DNA from: Pontibacter amylolyticus
Lineage (GTDB): Bacteria > Bacteroidota > Bacteroidia > Cytophagales > Hymenobacteraceae
Direction of reading: 5' to 3'
Assembly: GCF_014638845.1 (NCBI RefSeq)
Contig: NZ_BMFP01000002.1
Coordinates: forward strand, 204,373 to 268,372
DNA: 64,000 nt
The stretch's first letter is position 1. Each line of letters opens with the position of its first letter. The translations under genes and the position numbers were made by a program. The notes under the pieces are model-generated. The model was not told the DNA's origin, did not search any database, and saw only the letters and a program-made list of their open reading frames with translations. Below, in pieces: positions 53,448 through 63,238 of the stretch.

Positions 53448-54029
53448 TTACTTCAGTCCGTCTTTGATCTGCTGTGCACGCTTGTGATGCTCGCGTAGCT
53501 TAGGGAGCGTCTTGGTGGCGAAGGCTTTCACTTCGGCATCATCGTAGTCGGCATCCTCCGTCACATCTTCGAACAGGCTGATGTCGCTGTCGTGCGCGCT
53601 TACCATTTTATCCATGTACTCTCTGTCAAATTCGGCTCCCTGCTTTTCGCGCAGGTCACGCATCTGGCTCATGTGCTCATTGCTCATGCTGTCTGGCAGC
53701 GTGATGTTTTTGCTGAGCGCCAGGTCGCGCATTTCTTTGTTGGCCGCCGTGTGGTCCTTCACCATCATGGCGGCAAACTCCTTCACCTGCGGATTAGTAG
53801 CACGCTCCTGCGCCAGTTTGCCCGCTTCTACTTCCATCATGCTGCTGCTGGCAGCCTTGGTCATAAATTCAGCCTGATCATCGCGCTCCTCCTCCATGGC
53901 AGTGTCTTCAAAACGCTCCTCGGTAACATCCTGCGCCTGCTCTACACTGTCGTTGCCTGAGCCGCCGCAAGCCATTGTGCCAAATAGAAAGGCACAGGCC
54001 ATTAATCCTGTTGTTGCAATTCTTTTCAT
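53448..54029 (-). CDS. DUF4142 lipoprotein, copy 2
   Basis: A 193-residue paralogue of the previous gene. Signal peptide MKRIATTGLMACAFLFGTMAC, then a Glu/Asp-rich linker and the bundle: AEFMTKAASSSMMEVEAGKLAQ, VKEFAAMMVKDHTAANKEMRD, FDREYMDKMVSAHDSDISLFED and KAFATKTLPKLREHHKRAQQI. The AATxNPQVKxFA and D-H-x(2)-AN-K-E motifs are classical DUF4142. A far longer frame extends upstream to 54410 but lacks a signal peptide at its start, and ATG 54029 is clear. Function unknown, suspected in envelope stress. Confidence 0.85.
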   Translation of the reverse strand: MKRIATTGLMACAFLFGTMACGGSGNDSVEQAQDVTEERFEDTAMEEERDDQAEFMTKAASSSMMEVEAGKLAQERATNPQVKEFAAMMVKDHTAANKEMRDLALSKNITLPDSMSNEHMSQMRDLREKQGAEFDREYMDKMVSAHDSDISLFEDVTEDADYDDAEVKAFATKTLPKLREHHKRAQQIKDGLK

Positions 54030-54264
54030 AGTGTTATTTCTTGTTAATAGTAAAATAGTTTGAACAAATTGGTATACGCCGCTAAAGCCATGGAGTTTAT
54101 ACGATAGGCCTCTAATATATAGGAGGCTGACAATTATGTAATTTGGGGATATTCCGGAGCAGGGTGCGTGTATGCAAAATGCAGGGCCAATGGCCACAAC
54201 TATCTCAGGTATAAAACGATATATACCTGAAGCAAGCCAGAAACACCTTCTTAAGCTATACCTT

Positions 54265-54975
54265 ATGATACGACTCTTTGCTATGCGCGCCGTCGCAGCC
54301 TTGCTGTCCACTTTTTGCTTTTTGTTCTGCTCTGCCGTGTATGCGCAGGTAACGGAAGAGGAGAGAGAAGACCGCGCTGAAATGCTCAACATAGACCGTG
54401 ACCATGACAAGACGATTAAACTACACCCGCTGCATTATGGGGAAGTGTTTGTGTCGTACGAGAAGGTGCGGGCGCCCAACATCAGCAACGAGTTTGGGCT
54501 AAGCTATTTCTACAAACTGCACCTGAAAGGCGATGGCTGGACCACGAACGCGAAAGACGTGATGGGCATCGGCATCCGGATGAGTCAGCGTTACTATACC
54601 TCTAAGAGGAAGTCGCCCCCCTTTGGTTTCTTTCACGGGCCCATGTTCAGCTACCGCTTCATCGTGTTTGAGCGCAATGTGTTCGACCTGCCCGACCTGC
54701 CGCCCAGCGACCCCGACTTCAGGTATGTGGGCCGGCTCTACCAGAACGCAGTGGACCTGAGCTACCACCTGGGCTACCAGTTCCAGTTAGGGCGCCACTT
54801 CACCACGGAGCTTTCAGGCGGGCTTGGAGGACGTATCAAAATTGCCAATGCCACCAATGGCGGCGATCTGATCGAGCAGAACATCATCGGGCATGTGGTG
54901 CGCTCCGACGAGGGGGCGGTCATTACCGTAGGGCCCTCTCCGCAGCTGAATTTCTCGATCGGCTACTCTTTCTGA
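54265..54975 (+). CDS. Exported protein of unknown function, barrel-like
   Basis: A 236-residue exported protein: signal peptide MIRLFAMRAVAALLSTFCFLF to VYAQ, an acidic stretch, then alternating strands: GEVFVSYEKVRAPNISNEFGL, GIGIRMSQRYYT, FGFFHGPMFSYRFIVFE and a last strand SPQLNFSIGYSF ending in phenylalanine. A C-terminal Phe with aromatic alternation is typical of outer-membrane beta barrels. The start 54265 is chosen because the extension to 54172 has no signal. It diverges from the DUF4142 pair. Family not recognised with certainty. Confidence 0.7.
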   Translation: MIRLFAMRAVAALLSTFCFLFCSAVYAQVTEEEREDRAEMLNIDRDHDKTIKLHPLHYGEVFVSYEKVRAPNISNEFGLSYFYKLHLKGDGWTTNAKDVMGIGIRMSQRYYTSKRKSPPFGFFHGPMFSYRFIVFERNVFDLPDLPPSDPDFRYVGRLYQNAVDLSYHLGYQFQLGRHFTTELSGGLGGRIKIANATNGGDLIEQNIIGHVVRSDEGAVITVGPSPQLNFSIGYSF

Positions 54976-55115
54976 TTACTTGTTGATCATGTTGAGCACA
55001 CTGGAGGTATAGATCGCTTTAGTCATACCCGAGCGGCCAGGATACCAAATGCCAGGTATAAAAAAACCGGACACATGGCCCGGCTTTGTAGGTATAGCTT
55101 ATAAGGTATAGCGCA

Positions 55116-55898
55116 CTAAGCGCCTGTAAAGTTTGGCTTGCGTTTTTCGTTGAAAGCCGTCACGCCCTCTTTGTAATCAGCGGAGTTGCCGGCAATTTTC
55201 TGGCAGTGGGCCTCGTAATCCAGCATTTCGTCCAGTGTAGAGCTAAAGGATTTGTTCAGCATCTTTTTCATCAAGCCAATGGCTTTGGTTGGAGCCACGG
55301 CATAGCGGGCGGCCAGTTCAGCTACGGCCGCATCCAGCTCTTCAGGAGCTACCACGCGGTTAACCATGCCTAGCTGCAGCGCTTCTTCGGCACTCACTTT
55401 AGAGCCCAGCGTGCTCAACTCAAACGCCTTCAGCGAACCCACTACACGCGGCAAAAAGAAAGAAGAACCCGAGTCGAGCACTAGGCCCACATTCACGAAC
55501 ACCTCGATCATACTGGCGGCGGTAGAGGCCACTACCAGGTCGCAGGCAAGGGCGAGAGAACAACCAGCACCAGCGGCCACGCCGTTCAGCTTGCAGATGA
55601 TGGGCTTGGGCAAACTGCGCATGGCCCGGATGATCGGGTTATACCGCTTCTCCAGCGACTCAGACAGATCGCGCTTGTCGGCGCTGGCGATGGCTTTCAA
55701 ATCCTGACCCGAGCAGAAGGCTTTGCCGGCGCCCGTCAGGATAACCACCCGCACGCTGTCGTCGCGGGTCACCTGCTTCAGGGCGTCCTGCAGTTCGTAG
55801 CTCTGCTTGTCGTTAAAGGCATTGAAAACATCGGGTCTGTTCAGCGTGATGGTCGCGATGCCATCCTGCACATCATATAGCAAGCACTCGTAGTTCAT
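55116..55898 (-). CDS. paaG: Enoyl-CoA hydratase/isomerase, PaaG-like
   Basis: A 260-residue crotonase-fold enzyme. Oxyanion-hole regions are FCSGQDLKAIA and NGVAAGAGCSLALACDLVVA. In place of the hydratase glutamate the sequence reads LVLDSGSSFFLPRVVG, and the D-S/A-G pattern followed by FFLPR is characteristic of PaaG, the 1,2-epoxyphenylacetyl-CoA isomerase of phenylacetate degradation. Final motif VTAFNEKRKPNFTG. No other paa gene is in this window, so the substrate is inferred from the motif alone. Upstream, in the same direction, is the PAP2-like gene. Confidence 0.78.
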   Translation of the reverse strand: MNYECLLYDVQDGIATITLNRPDVFNAFNDKQSYELQDALKQVTRDDSVRVVILTGAGKAFCSGQDLKAIASADKRDLSESLEKRYNPIIRAMRSLPKPIICKLNGVAAGAGCSLALACDLVVASTAASMIEVFVNVGLVLDSGSSFFLPRVVGSLKAFELSTLGSKVSAEEALQLGMVNRVVAPEELDAAVAELAARYAVAPTKAIGLMKKMLNKSFSSTLDEMLDYEAHCQKIAGNSADYKEGVTAFNEKRKPNFTGA

Positions 55899-55963
55899 AT
55901 TGTCGTTTGTTTAGTAGAAGAGATAACCAAAGGTATAGATAATCACTTTGAAGAGCAAAACGG

Positions 55964-56584
55964 TTACAGGGCCACAAAGCCCGCCGCCAGCACCAGCAAA
56001 AGCCCTGTCAGAAAGCCCGTGTAGGCCTGCGCCGGGGTATGGGCATGCAAGGCCAGCCTCGCCGTCAACACCGCACCTGACACCAGAATCAACAATACAA
56101 TAGGTATAAGCAGGCCCGATTCCGGCATAAGTTTGTTCACCAGCAGAAGCACTCCCAATGCTCCTCCCAATCCGATGCCGTGCGCGCTGATCTTCCAGAA
56201 AAAAGAAACGCACCAGGCCACAAAAACAGAAGCGGTGACCACCCCCATCACAAAGTAAAACAGCTCATCAAAGACAGACTCAGTGTAAAACAGGTAAGTT
56301 GTGACGGCATAGCAAAGGGCCGTGAACAGGAGCGGCCTGCTGCGCTGCTCCCGCCGGTCTATTTCATACGAGTCGATGAAGCCGGTCTTGAACATGGCGA
56401 AAGCCCCCAGCCCAGGCACCATAAACGTGGTGAAAAAGATCATGCCCAGCACGATCCAGCGGCTTTGCAGCGGAAGCGAAATAGAGGAAACCGGCAGAAA
56501 ATAAAGAATGATGGCAAACAGATACGTCGGCATCAGCAATGGGTGAAACGCAACAGACAAAAAGCGGGCGAGGGAGCGGTTCAA
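55964..56584 (-). CDS. PAP2-like integral membrane protein
   Basis: A 206-residue polytopic membrane protein with about six spans (LLMPTYLFAIILYFLPV, WIVLGMIFFTTFMVPGLGAF, LLFTALCYAVTTYLFY, YFVMGVVTASVFVAWCVSFFW, LGGALGVLLLVN, IVLLILVSGAVLTARL, LTGLLLVLAAGF). The phrases REQRSRPLLF, SFFWKISAHGIGLGG and HTPAQAYTGFLTG follow the order of PAP2 phosphatase motifs, with conserved His at SAHG and HTPAQ. It may be a membrane lipid phosphatase or a lost-activity relative. Very close to paaG (65 nt) on the same strand but probably functionally unrelated. Confidence 0.72.
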   Translation of the reverse strand: MNRSLARFLSVAFHPLLMPTYLFAIILYFLPVSSISLPLQSRWIVLGMIFFTTFMVPGLGAFAMFKTGFIDSYEIDRREQRSRPLLFTALCYAVTTYLFYTESVFDELFYFVMGVVTASVFVAWCVSFFWKISAHGIGLGGALGVLLLVNKLMPESGLLIPIVLLILVSGAVLTARLALHAHTPAQAYTGFLTGLLLVLAAGFVAL

Positions 56585-56792
56585 GAGGGAGTCAGTGATT
56601 GAGTGGTTGAGTGTGAGTTAGTGAATTAGAAAAGTTCGCTTGCAGGGACAGGTCGCGACCTGTCCGAATCGTGCACTGGTCATTCCTTGGGGTATACCTG
56701 TTTTGGCCGTCAACAAATAATCCTGCAGGCTATACCTGCCCGAATCGGGCACCAAACAACAATTTAACCATCAACAATTTAACAATTCAAAA
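56585..56792. repeat. Repeat-bearing spacer between rpoN and PAP2-like gene
   Basis: No gene is seen. Contains a perfect 20-nt palindrome (56646-56665, GGACAGGTCG and its complement), two TATACCTG motifs (about 56695, 56732) and a short-period AT repeat (CAACAATTTAACCATC, CAACAATTTAACAATTC) near 56757. A rpoN terminator hairpin is not clear. Confidence 0.5.
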
Positions 56793-58238
56793 TTATAACT
56801 CCTTCCGCAGGCGGGCTACCGGTATATTGAGCTGCTCCCGGTATTTGGCCACGGTGCGGCGGGCAATGTTATACCCTTTCTCGTTGAGCATCTTTTCGAT
56901 CTTCTCATCAGAGAGCGGCTTTCGCTTGCTTTCCTTGTCGATGATCTCTTTGAGAATGTGCTTTACCTCACGGCTGCTGGCGTCCTCGCCTGAGTCGGTG
57001 GCGATGCCTTCGGAGAAGAAGTACTTGAGCGGGTAAATGCCGAACTCGGTCTGCACGGCCTTGCTGTTGGCCACACGGCTCACGGTACTGATGTCCATGC
57101 CGATGTCCTCGGCGATGTCCTTCAGGATCATGGGGCGCAGCTTGCTTTCGTCGCCTTCTAAGAAAAACTCGTGCTGGTACTTGATGATGGACTCCATGGT
57201 GCGCAACAGCGTGTTCTGGCGCTGGCGGATGGCATCGATGAACCACTTGGCCGCGTCGAGCTTCTGCTTCACGAAAGCTACCGTCTCCTTCAGCTTCTTG
57301 TCCTTCTTGTCCGACTTGTCATAGGCGTCGAACATGTCGGCGTAGGAGCGGCTGATGCGCAGGTCCGGGGCGTTGCGGGAGTTGAGCGAGAGCTGCAGCT
57401 GCCCGTTTTCGTTGGTCAGAATGAAGTCAGGTATAATGTACTGCACCCGTGCCATGCCGGCGCCGCTTCCGCCCGGTTTCGGGTTGAGTTTAATGATCAC
57501 GTCGATGGCCTTTTTCAGCTCATCTTCCGAAACGTTAAACTTCGACTGTATTTTCTGGTAGTGTTTCTTGGTGAATTCGTCGAACGACTCTTTGATGATG
57601 CGCTCAGCCAGACGGGTTGTTTCGTCCTGCTCGCGGCGCTCGAGCTGCAGCAGCAGGCACTCCGGCAAATCGCGGGCGCCTATACCTGCCGGATCGAAGG
57701 TCTGAATCATGTGCAGCACCTGCTCAATCTCCTCTTCGGTGGTCATCACGTTCTGCGAAAAAGCCAGGTCGTTGGCAATGGAGCTCAGCTCGCGGCGGAT
57801 GTACCCGTCGCTGTCAATGCTGCCGATGAGCTGCATCCCGATGGTGTACTGCTTGTCGTCGAGCGCCAGGAAACCGAGCTGGTCCATCAGGTTGTCGTTG
57901 AGCGAGCTGGACATGGCAATCGGCATTTCGCGGTCTTCCTCGTCGCCCCCGCGGTCGCCCTGCATCTTGTAGCCGCTTATCTCGTCGTCGTTGAGGTAGT
58001 CGTTGATGTCGACTTCGTCCTTGCCGTAGTCATCCTCGCTGTCGTAGTCCTCTGACTCTGAGTCGCTGTACTCGCTTTCGGGCTCCTCTCGGCCCTCTTC
58101 AAGGGCGGGATTCATCTCCATTTCCTCTTTTATGCGCGCCTCGAGCTCAACAGTAGGTATCTGCAGCAGCTTGATAAATTGTATCTGCTGCGGCGATAAC
58201 TTCTGGGATAAGAGTTGTCTTAAATCGAGTCGCTGCAT
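56793..58238 (-). CDS. rpoN: RNA polymerase sigma-54 factor
   Basis: A 481-residue sigma-54. Region I is Gln-rich (QRLDLRQLLSQKLSPQQIQFIKLLQIPTVELE), followed by a very acidic region II (ESEYSDSESEDYDSEDD). The core-binding domain holds DPAGIGARDLPECLLLQL. A DNA-binding region with helix-turn-helix (LKDIAEDIGMDISTVSRVANSK) is followed by the RpoN box ARRTVAKYRE near residue 465. It directs transcription that depends on AAA+ enhancer-binding proteins; none is in this window. A well-formed promoter precedes it. Confidence 0.96.
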   Translation of the reverse strand: MQRLDLRQLLSQKLSPQQIQFIKLLQIPTVELEARIKEEMEMNPALEEGREEPESEYSDSESEDYDSEDDYGKDEVDINDYLNDDEISGYKMQGDRGGDEEDREMPIAMSSSLNDNLMDQLGFLALDDKQYTIGMQLIGSIDSDGYIRRELSSIANDLAFSQNVMTTEEEIEQVLHMIQTFDPAGIGARDLPECLLLQLERREQDETTRLAERIIKESFDEFTKKHYQKIQSKFNVSEDELKKAIDVIIKLNPKPGGSGAGMARVQYIIPDFILTNENGQLQLSLNSRNAPDLRISRSYADMFDAYDKSDKKDKKLKETVAFVKQKLDAAKWFIDAIRQRQNTLLRTMESIIKYQHEFFLEGDESKLRPMILKDIAEDIGMDISTVSRVANSKAVQTEFGIYPLKYFFSEGIATDSGEDASSREVKHILKEIIDKESKRKPLSDEKIEKMLNEKGYNIARRTVAKYREQLNIPVARLRKEL

Positions 58239-58277
58239 AGTAGGAAAAATGGGTGCTGGTGCCTGTCAGTGCACCTT

Positions 58278-58310
58278 CAAATTTAGGATAATTTTACTTG
58301 CATTTACAAA
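58278..58310 (-). promoter_or_regulatory. rpoN promoter
   Basis: Minus strand TTTG (58307-58310), 21-nt spacer, TAAATTTG (58278-58285), both matching the Bacteroidota consensus; about 35-40 nt from box to ATG. Confidence 0.65.
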
Positions 58311-58523
58311 AAAGGTTAAAATATCGTTACTTTGAGGGATTATTGGAAAATGGGTGGCTACACCATTCCGGATAGGGCCTGTGGGCTTGCTACACGCTTT
58401 GTCCGAACCGGTTAAGCCCTCTGATCCAATGGCGATACGGTACCTTCTTTTGCCTTTTCACGAAGGCATGAATGTATACCTTAACGCATAAATTGTTCAG
58501 ACATATACGCTACTAGAAATAAC

Positions 58524-59963
<1,440 letters not shown>

Positions 59964-59989
59964 CAGAAGCTATACCTTATACCTGAAAG

Positions 59990-60018
59990 AGCCCGGCTAT
60001 ACCTTAGCCGGGCTTTTA
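59990..60018 (+). terminator. asnS terminator
   Basis: 10-bp stem AGCCCGGCTA / TAGCCGGGCT followed by TTTATTTT; the loop begins with TACC from the frequent motif. Confidence 0.82.
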
Positions 60019-60085
60019 TTTTAAGCTTAAAAAATATATATAGCATTCAACTATTTTTAAGAGTCTAATTTCTTGCCATTTTTAT

Positions 60086-60661
60086 ATGCATAAATTTTAC
60101 GTACTCCTTGCTGGGATTTTTTTGCTTGGCTCTACCTCGGTGATGGCACAGGAGCAAGCCTCCTCCTCTTCTGCCAAAAGGAAGTATACCAGTATCAAAA
60201 TTGGACCAAGCCTTACGACCTTATCTCCAAAGGATGAGCCCTGGCCTGGCGGACAGATTGGCGCTCACGCCGGTATTTCTTACCTCACCATGGAAAATGA
60301 TTGGCTAGGCATACAGCTAGAGGCTCAATATTCATTACAGGGAGCAAAGATAAACAGAGGCCACCTGCTACTGCATTATCTGAATATCCCTGTGCTTGCT
60401 AAGCTCTTTATTGCTCCTCAGGTGAGTTTACAGGGGGGTGCCTATGCAGGTTTGTTACTGTCCGAGCGTTATGAGTTTGAATCCTACTCTTCCAAGCCGA
60501 ATATGAAAGGAAGTGACTATGGACTGGCCTACGGGATAACTTTCGGAGATGAAGCCAAACTAACCTGTAGCCTTCGGCACCAAGTAGGACTTGCCAATGT
60601 CATACATGCTAAGAACCAAGTATTGCAACTATCCTTATCCTATTGCATCAGTAGCAAATAG
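60086..60661 (+). CDS. PorT-like outer-membrane beta-barrel protein
   Basis: A 191-residue protein: signal peptide FYVLLAGIFLLGSTSVMAQ, then strands SIKIGPSLTTL, GAHAGISYLTMENDWLGIQLEAQYSLQG, LHYLNIPVLAKLFIAPQVSLQGGAYAGLLLS and a last LQLSLSYCISS. The I-P-V-LAK-LFIAPQV-LQGGAY motif is the hallmark of small PorT-type outer-membrane barrels. The role in Bacteroidota is not known beyond a possible link to type IX secretion for PorT itself. AT-rich codon use. Confidence 0.78.
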   Translation: MHKFYVLLAGIFLLGSTSVMAQEQASSSSAKRKYTSIKIGPSLTTLSPKDEPWPGGQIGAHAGISYLTMENDWLGIQLEAQYSLQGAKINRGHLLLHYLNIPVLAKLFIAPQVSLQGGAYAGLLLSERYEFESYSSKPNMKGSDYGLAYGITFGDEAKLTCSLRHQVGLANVIHAKNQVLQLSLSYCISSK

Positions 60662-60732
60662 TGTTAGTGATTTTATGTTTTTGGCTAGAAATTTGCTATC
60701 TAACATAAGTTAAATCCCTTATAAATAGACTT

Positions 60733-62268
60733 ATGCGATATATATTTTTAGCCTTGCTCCTGCTCGGCTTTACGGCCTCTGAGGTGCGTGCGCAGCAGGA
60801 GTTCGCCAGCCTGGAGCTGCCCTTGCGCCGGGCTGAAGACCTGGTGTCGGTAGCGGATGGCGATGGCAACGTTTGTCTTTACTTTTTTCAGGGTGGCAAG
60901 CTGAATTTTAGTTTGGTAGATGCCAAAGGGCAAACCGTGGCCACCCAGGAAATCCCCTACCGCAACGGCCAGCAGCCCCAGGTGCTGGGCACCCGCGTAA
61001 CCGATACGGAGTTTGTGTTTTACAGCCGCTTTGTGAATGGGAACAAGGAGTTTGTGCGTCCCTTTGCCATAAACAGGTATAGCGGCGCATTCCGAAGCCT
61101 GCCCGATGTACCGCTGCGTCGCGAAAGAAACGAAACGTTTGTCGGGGCTTTTGCGGATGCCTCCCACTTCTACATGATCTACACCGACAAAAAGGACAAC
61201 CTGATCCTGCACCGCGAACTGGACGAAAGCTATTATGAGAAGAAGACGTTCAACTTAGCCGATCTGCCACGCACCCGCACCAAAGGCGAGCGGCAGCAAG
61301 AGCTGATCTTTGTGCACCCCGACCTGGAGCGAACCGTGTTCGCCGGCCAGCACCGAAGCAAGATCTATACCCGTGGCGACAAGCTATACCTGGTATTCGA
61401 TGGCTTTTCGCTGCGCGGCAAGAAAAACGAACTGACCACGGAGATCCTGACGCTCGACTGGCCAAGCGGACAGACTGAATACCGCACCCTGCCGTCGCTG
61501 GCTGTTAAGAGCGATGCGAATTTCAACTCCTTTTTGCATGACAACACCCTGTTCCGGGTGCAGCTCGAAAGGGATGAGTTTACCTTGACCGCCTTTGACT
61601 TTAGCAGTCTGCAACCCATCAAGGAGTACAGGTATACGGCCGACCAGGACATCGATATTAAAGCCACGCCGGTGCACCAGCGGGGAGCGGGCGCCTTGTT
61701 TTCGTCCGGCAACAGCGTGATCGAGAAGACCTCAAAAGTGATGCGCAACCTGTCGACCGGCAAGCCTGCCATTACAGTGGATGCTTTCAACGACAGCACG
61801 CTGCAGTTGACCATTGGTTCGTACCAGCCGCCAGCCCGTCGCAACCCTGGAGGTGACCCAACCAGGCTGGTGCGTACGCCGGATCGCTATATCCAGACCT
61901 CCCGTGGCTTATTCCTGATGCCAGGCCGCTGGATACCAGCCTATTCGCTGCCGTACAGCTACAGCATGTTCCCCTACAACCGTTACTACTACGATCCGTT
62001 CTACAACCAGGCGGGCGAGTCAGTAGGGCCGGGCACCAGCACCTACTTCAGGGCCGTGCTCGACAGTGAGACGCTCGATAAGGCAACAGTGTCGGTTTCT
62101 GACAGCACCGTAGCCACTGCGCAGGACAAGATAGAGGCGTACGAAGAAGAGTTGAAGCAGACACCCGAGTACAAGACCCTGTACCGCTACGGCAACAACA
62201 AGCTGCACTACGGTTACTTCGATAAGCGCAGCAAGACCTTTAAAATACTGGAATTCACACAGAACTAA
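60733..62268 (+). CDS. Exported protein of unknown function
   Basis: A 511-residue exported protein with signal peptide MRYIFLALLLLGFTASEVRA. The mature part has repeats of short strands with asparagine/aspartate turns (DGDGNVCLYFFQGGKLNFSL, DNLILHRELDESYYEKKTF, DNTLFRVQLERDEFTLTAF, RYTADQDIDIKATPV), suggestive of a beta-propeller-like domain, then a Tyr/Pro-rich stretch (YSLPYSYSMFPYNRYYYDPFYNQ, about 415-440) and a C-terminal coiled region. No family is recognised with confidence. It follows the PorT-like gene by 70 nt and shares its direction. Confidence 0.7.
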   Translation: MRYIFLALLLLGFTASEVRAQQEFASLELPLRRAEDLVSVADGDGNVCLYFFQGGKLNFSLVDAKGQTVATQEIPYRNGQQPQVLGTRVTDTEFVFYSRFVNGNKEFVRPFAINRYSGAFRSLPDVPLRRERNETFVGAFADASHFYMIYTDKKDNLILHRELDESYYEKKTFNLADLPRTRTKGERQQELIFVHPDLERTVFAGQHRSKIYTRGDKLYLVFDGFSLRGKKNELTTEILTLDWPSGQTEYRTLPSLAVKSDANFNSFLHDNTLFRVQLERDEFTLTAFDFSSLQPIKEYRYTADQDIDIKATPVHQRGAGALFSSGNSVIEKTSKVMRNLSTGKPAITVDAFNDSTLQLTIGSYQPPARRNPGGDPTRLVRTPDRYIQTSRGLFLMPGRWIPAYSLPYSYSMFPYNRYYYDPFYNQAGESVGPGTSTYFRAVLDSETLDKATVSVSDSTVATAQDKIEAYEEELKQTPEYKTLYRYGNNKLHYGYFDKRSKTFKILEFTQN

Positions 62269-62280
62269 GAATTACGCCCA

Positions 62281-62319
62281 ACAAAAAAGCTTCGTCGAAT
62301 CCCGACGAAGCTTTTTTGT
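62281..62319. terminator. Bidirectional terminator
   Basis: Perfect 17-bp stem ACAAAAAAGCTTCGTCG with 5-nt loop, between the convergent 60733-62268 and 62342-62836 genes. Confidence 0.9.
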
Positions 62320-62341
62320 TTCCTATACCTGGGCGCCTGGT

Positions 62342-62836
62342 TTACAAGCCCATCAGTTTCTGGATTTTGGCCTGCACAGCGGGGTCCTGCTGGTAGGCCA
62401 GCATGATCTGCTCGTAGCGCTCCACCGTCATGCCGTCTTTCTGGATGGCTGTCTGCATGTTCTTCTCAATGTCAGGCTGCATTTCCATCATTCGGCCGAT
62501 CGCCTTGTTAAAGGCGGCTTTCTCAGCGGCTGTGCCTTCGGCTTCTGCCAGTTTCTGCTGCTGGTGCGCCTGCGCCAGGGCGTTAAACTTGTCCACGCTC
62601 AGCTTTTCCTCTTCCAGAATCACTAACATGGCTTTTTCACTTTCCTGCTGCAGCTCCATCAGGCGCGTGCTGGCATCTACAAAAAGCTTGATATCTTGGT
62701 CAGAAATAGCCTGCGTTTGCTGCTGCGGTGCTTTCTGGGGAGTGGCCTGCTGCGCCAGAGCGCTGCCACTAATGGATACTAGACCTACAACAAGTCCTGC
62801 CACAGCAGTGACTTTCAGTTTATGGAAAATATTCAT
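62342..62836 (-). CDS. DUF4168 exported protein
   Basis: A 164-residue exported protein: signal peptide KVTAVAGLVVGLVSISGSALA, a Gln-rich linker (QQATPQKAPQQQTQA), then the DUF4168 helical domain: ISDQDIKLFVDASTRLMELQQ, KAMLVILEEEKLSVDKFNALAQAHQ, AFNKAIGRMMEMQPDIEKNM and ERYEQIMLAYQQDPAVQAKIQKLM. The domain appears twice in shape (two helical hairpins), a pattern in this family. Function unknown; periplasmic. Confidence 0.8.
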   Translation of the reverse strand: MNIFHKLKVTAVAGLVVGLVSISGSALAQQATPQKAPQQQTQAISDQDIKLFVDASTRLMELQQESEKAMLVILEEEKLSVDKFNALAQAHQQQKLAEAEGTAAEKAAFNKAIGRMMEMQPDIEKNMQTAIQKDGMTVERYEQIMLAYQQDPAVQAKIQKLMGL

Positions 62837-63238
62837 AAGACTCGGGGTTAAAGATTTTGAAGTGAAAATTAGGTCAAATAGTAGGCTGATCTATCTGATT
62901 GACACTTTAACTATACTTTTCTTTGGAAAAATAGTTGCTGGCGCTACTTATAAGACATTCTGTTAGAAGGCCTTGATAGCAATTTCCATACCATTAAGCT
63001 GAGTATACCCTGTACGGACCAAACACCTAAGGTAAGGGTATCTGCCTGATGTAAAAAGAGTAGCTTTAAGATGTCATTAGAGAAGTAGCAGCACAAAAAC
63101 CCTTTGTATCAGACAAGCTGTTTTAACCGGCAAATACTACTGTAGATTGATTAATAAAAAGCTCTGAGTTTTCTTTTGAAATGGCTGACTTGCTAATGCT
63201 CAAGAAATGTTTAAGTTTGTTAAACACATCTGTCTCGT
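62837..63238. other. AT-rich spacer upstream of the last gene
   Basis: No gene is supported in this 402-nt region. A reading frame at 62430-62966 on the plus strand is a shadow of the DUF4168 gene. A strong promoter for the gene at 63239 is at 63190-63219. Confidence 0.4.
63190..63219 (+). promoter_or_regulatory. Promoter of the partial gene
   Basis: CTTG (TTG at 63190-63192), a 19-nt spacer, then TAAGTTTG (63212-63219), an exact TAnnTTTG match; leader about 13 nt before ATG 63239. Confidence 0.6.

Noticed and set aside
53448-54410. Longer 320-codon form of the second DUF4142 protein
   Set aside because: The added 127 residues cross the AT-rich spacer and the start of the divergent gene, and the true signal peptide begins at 54029.
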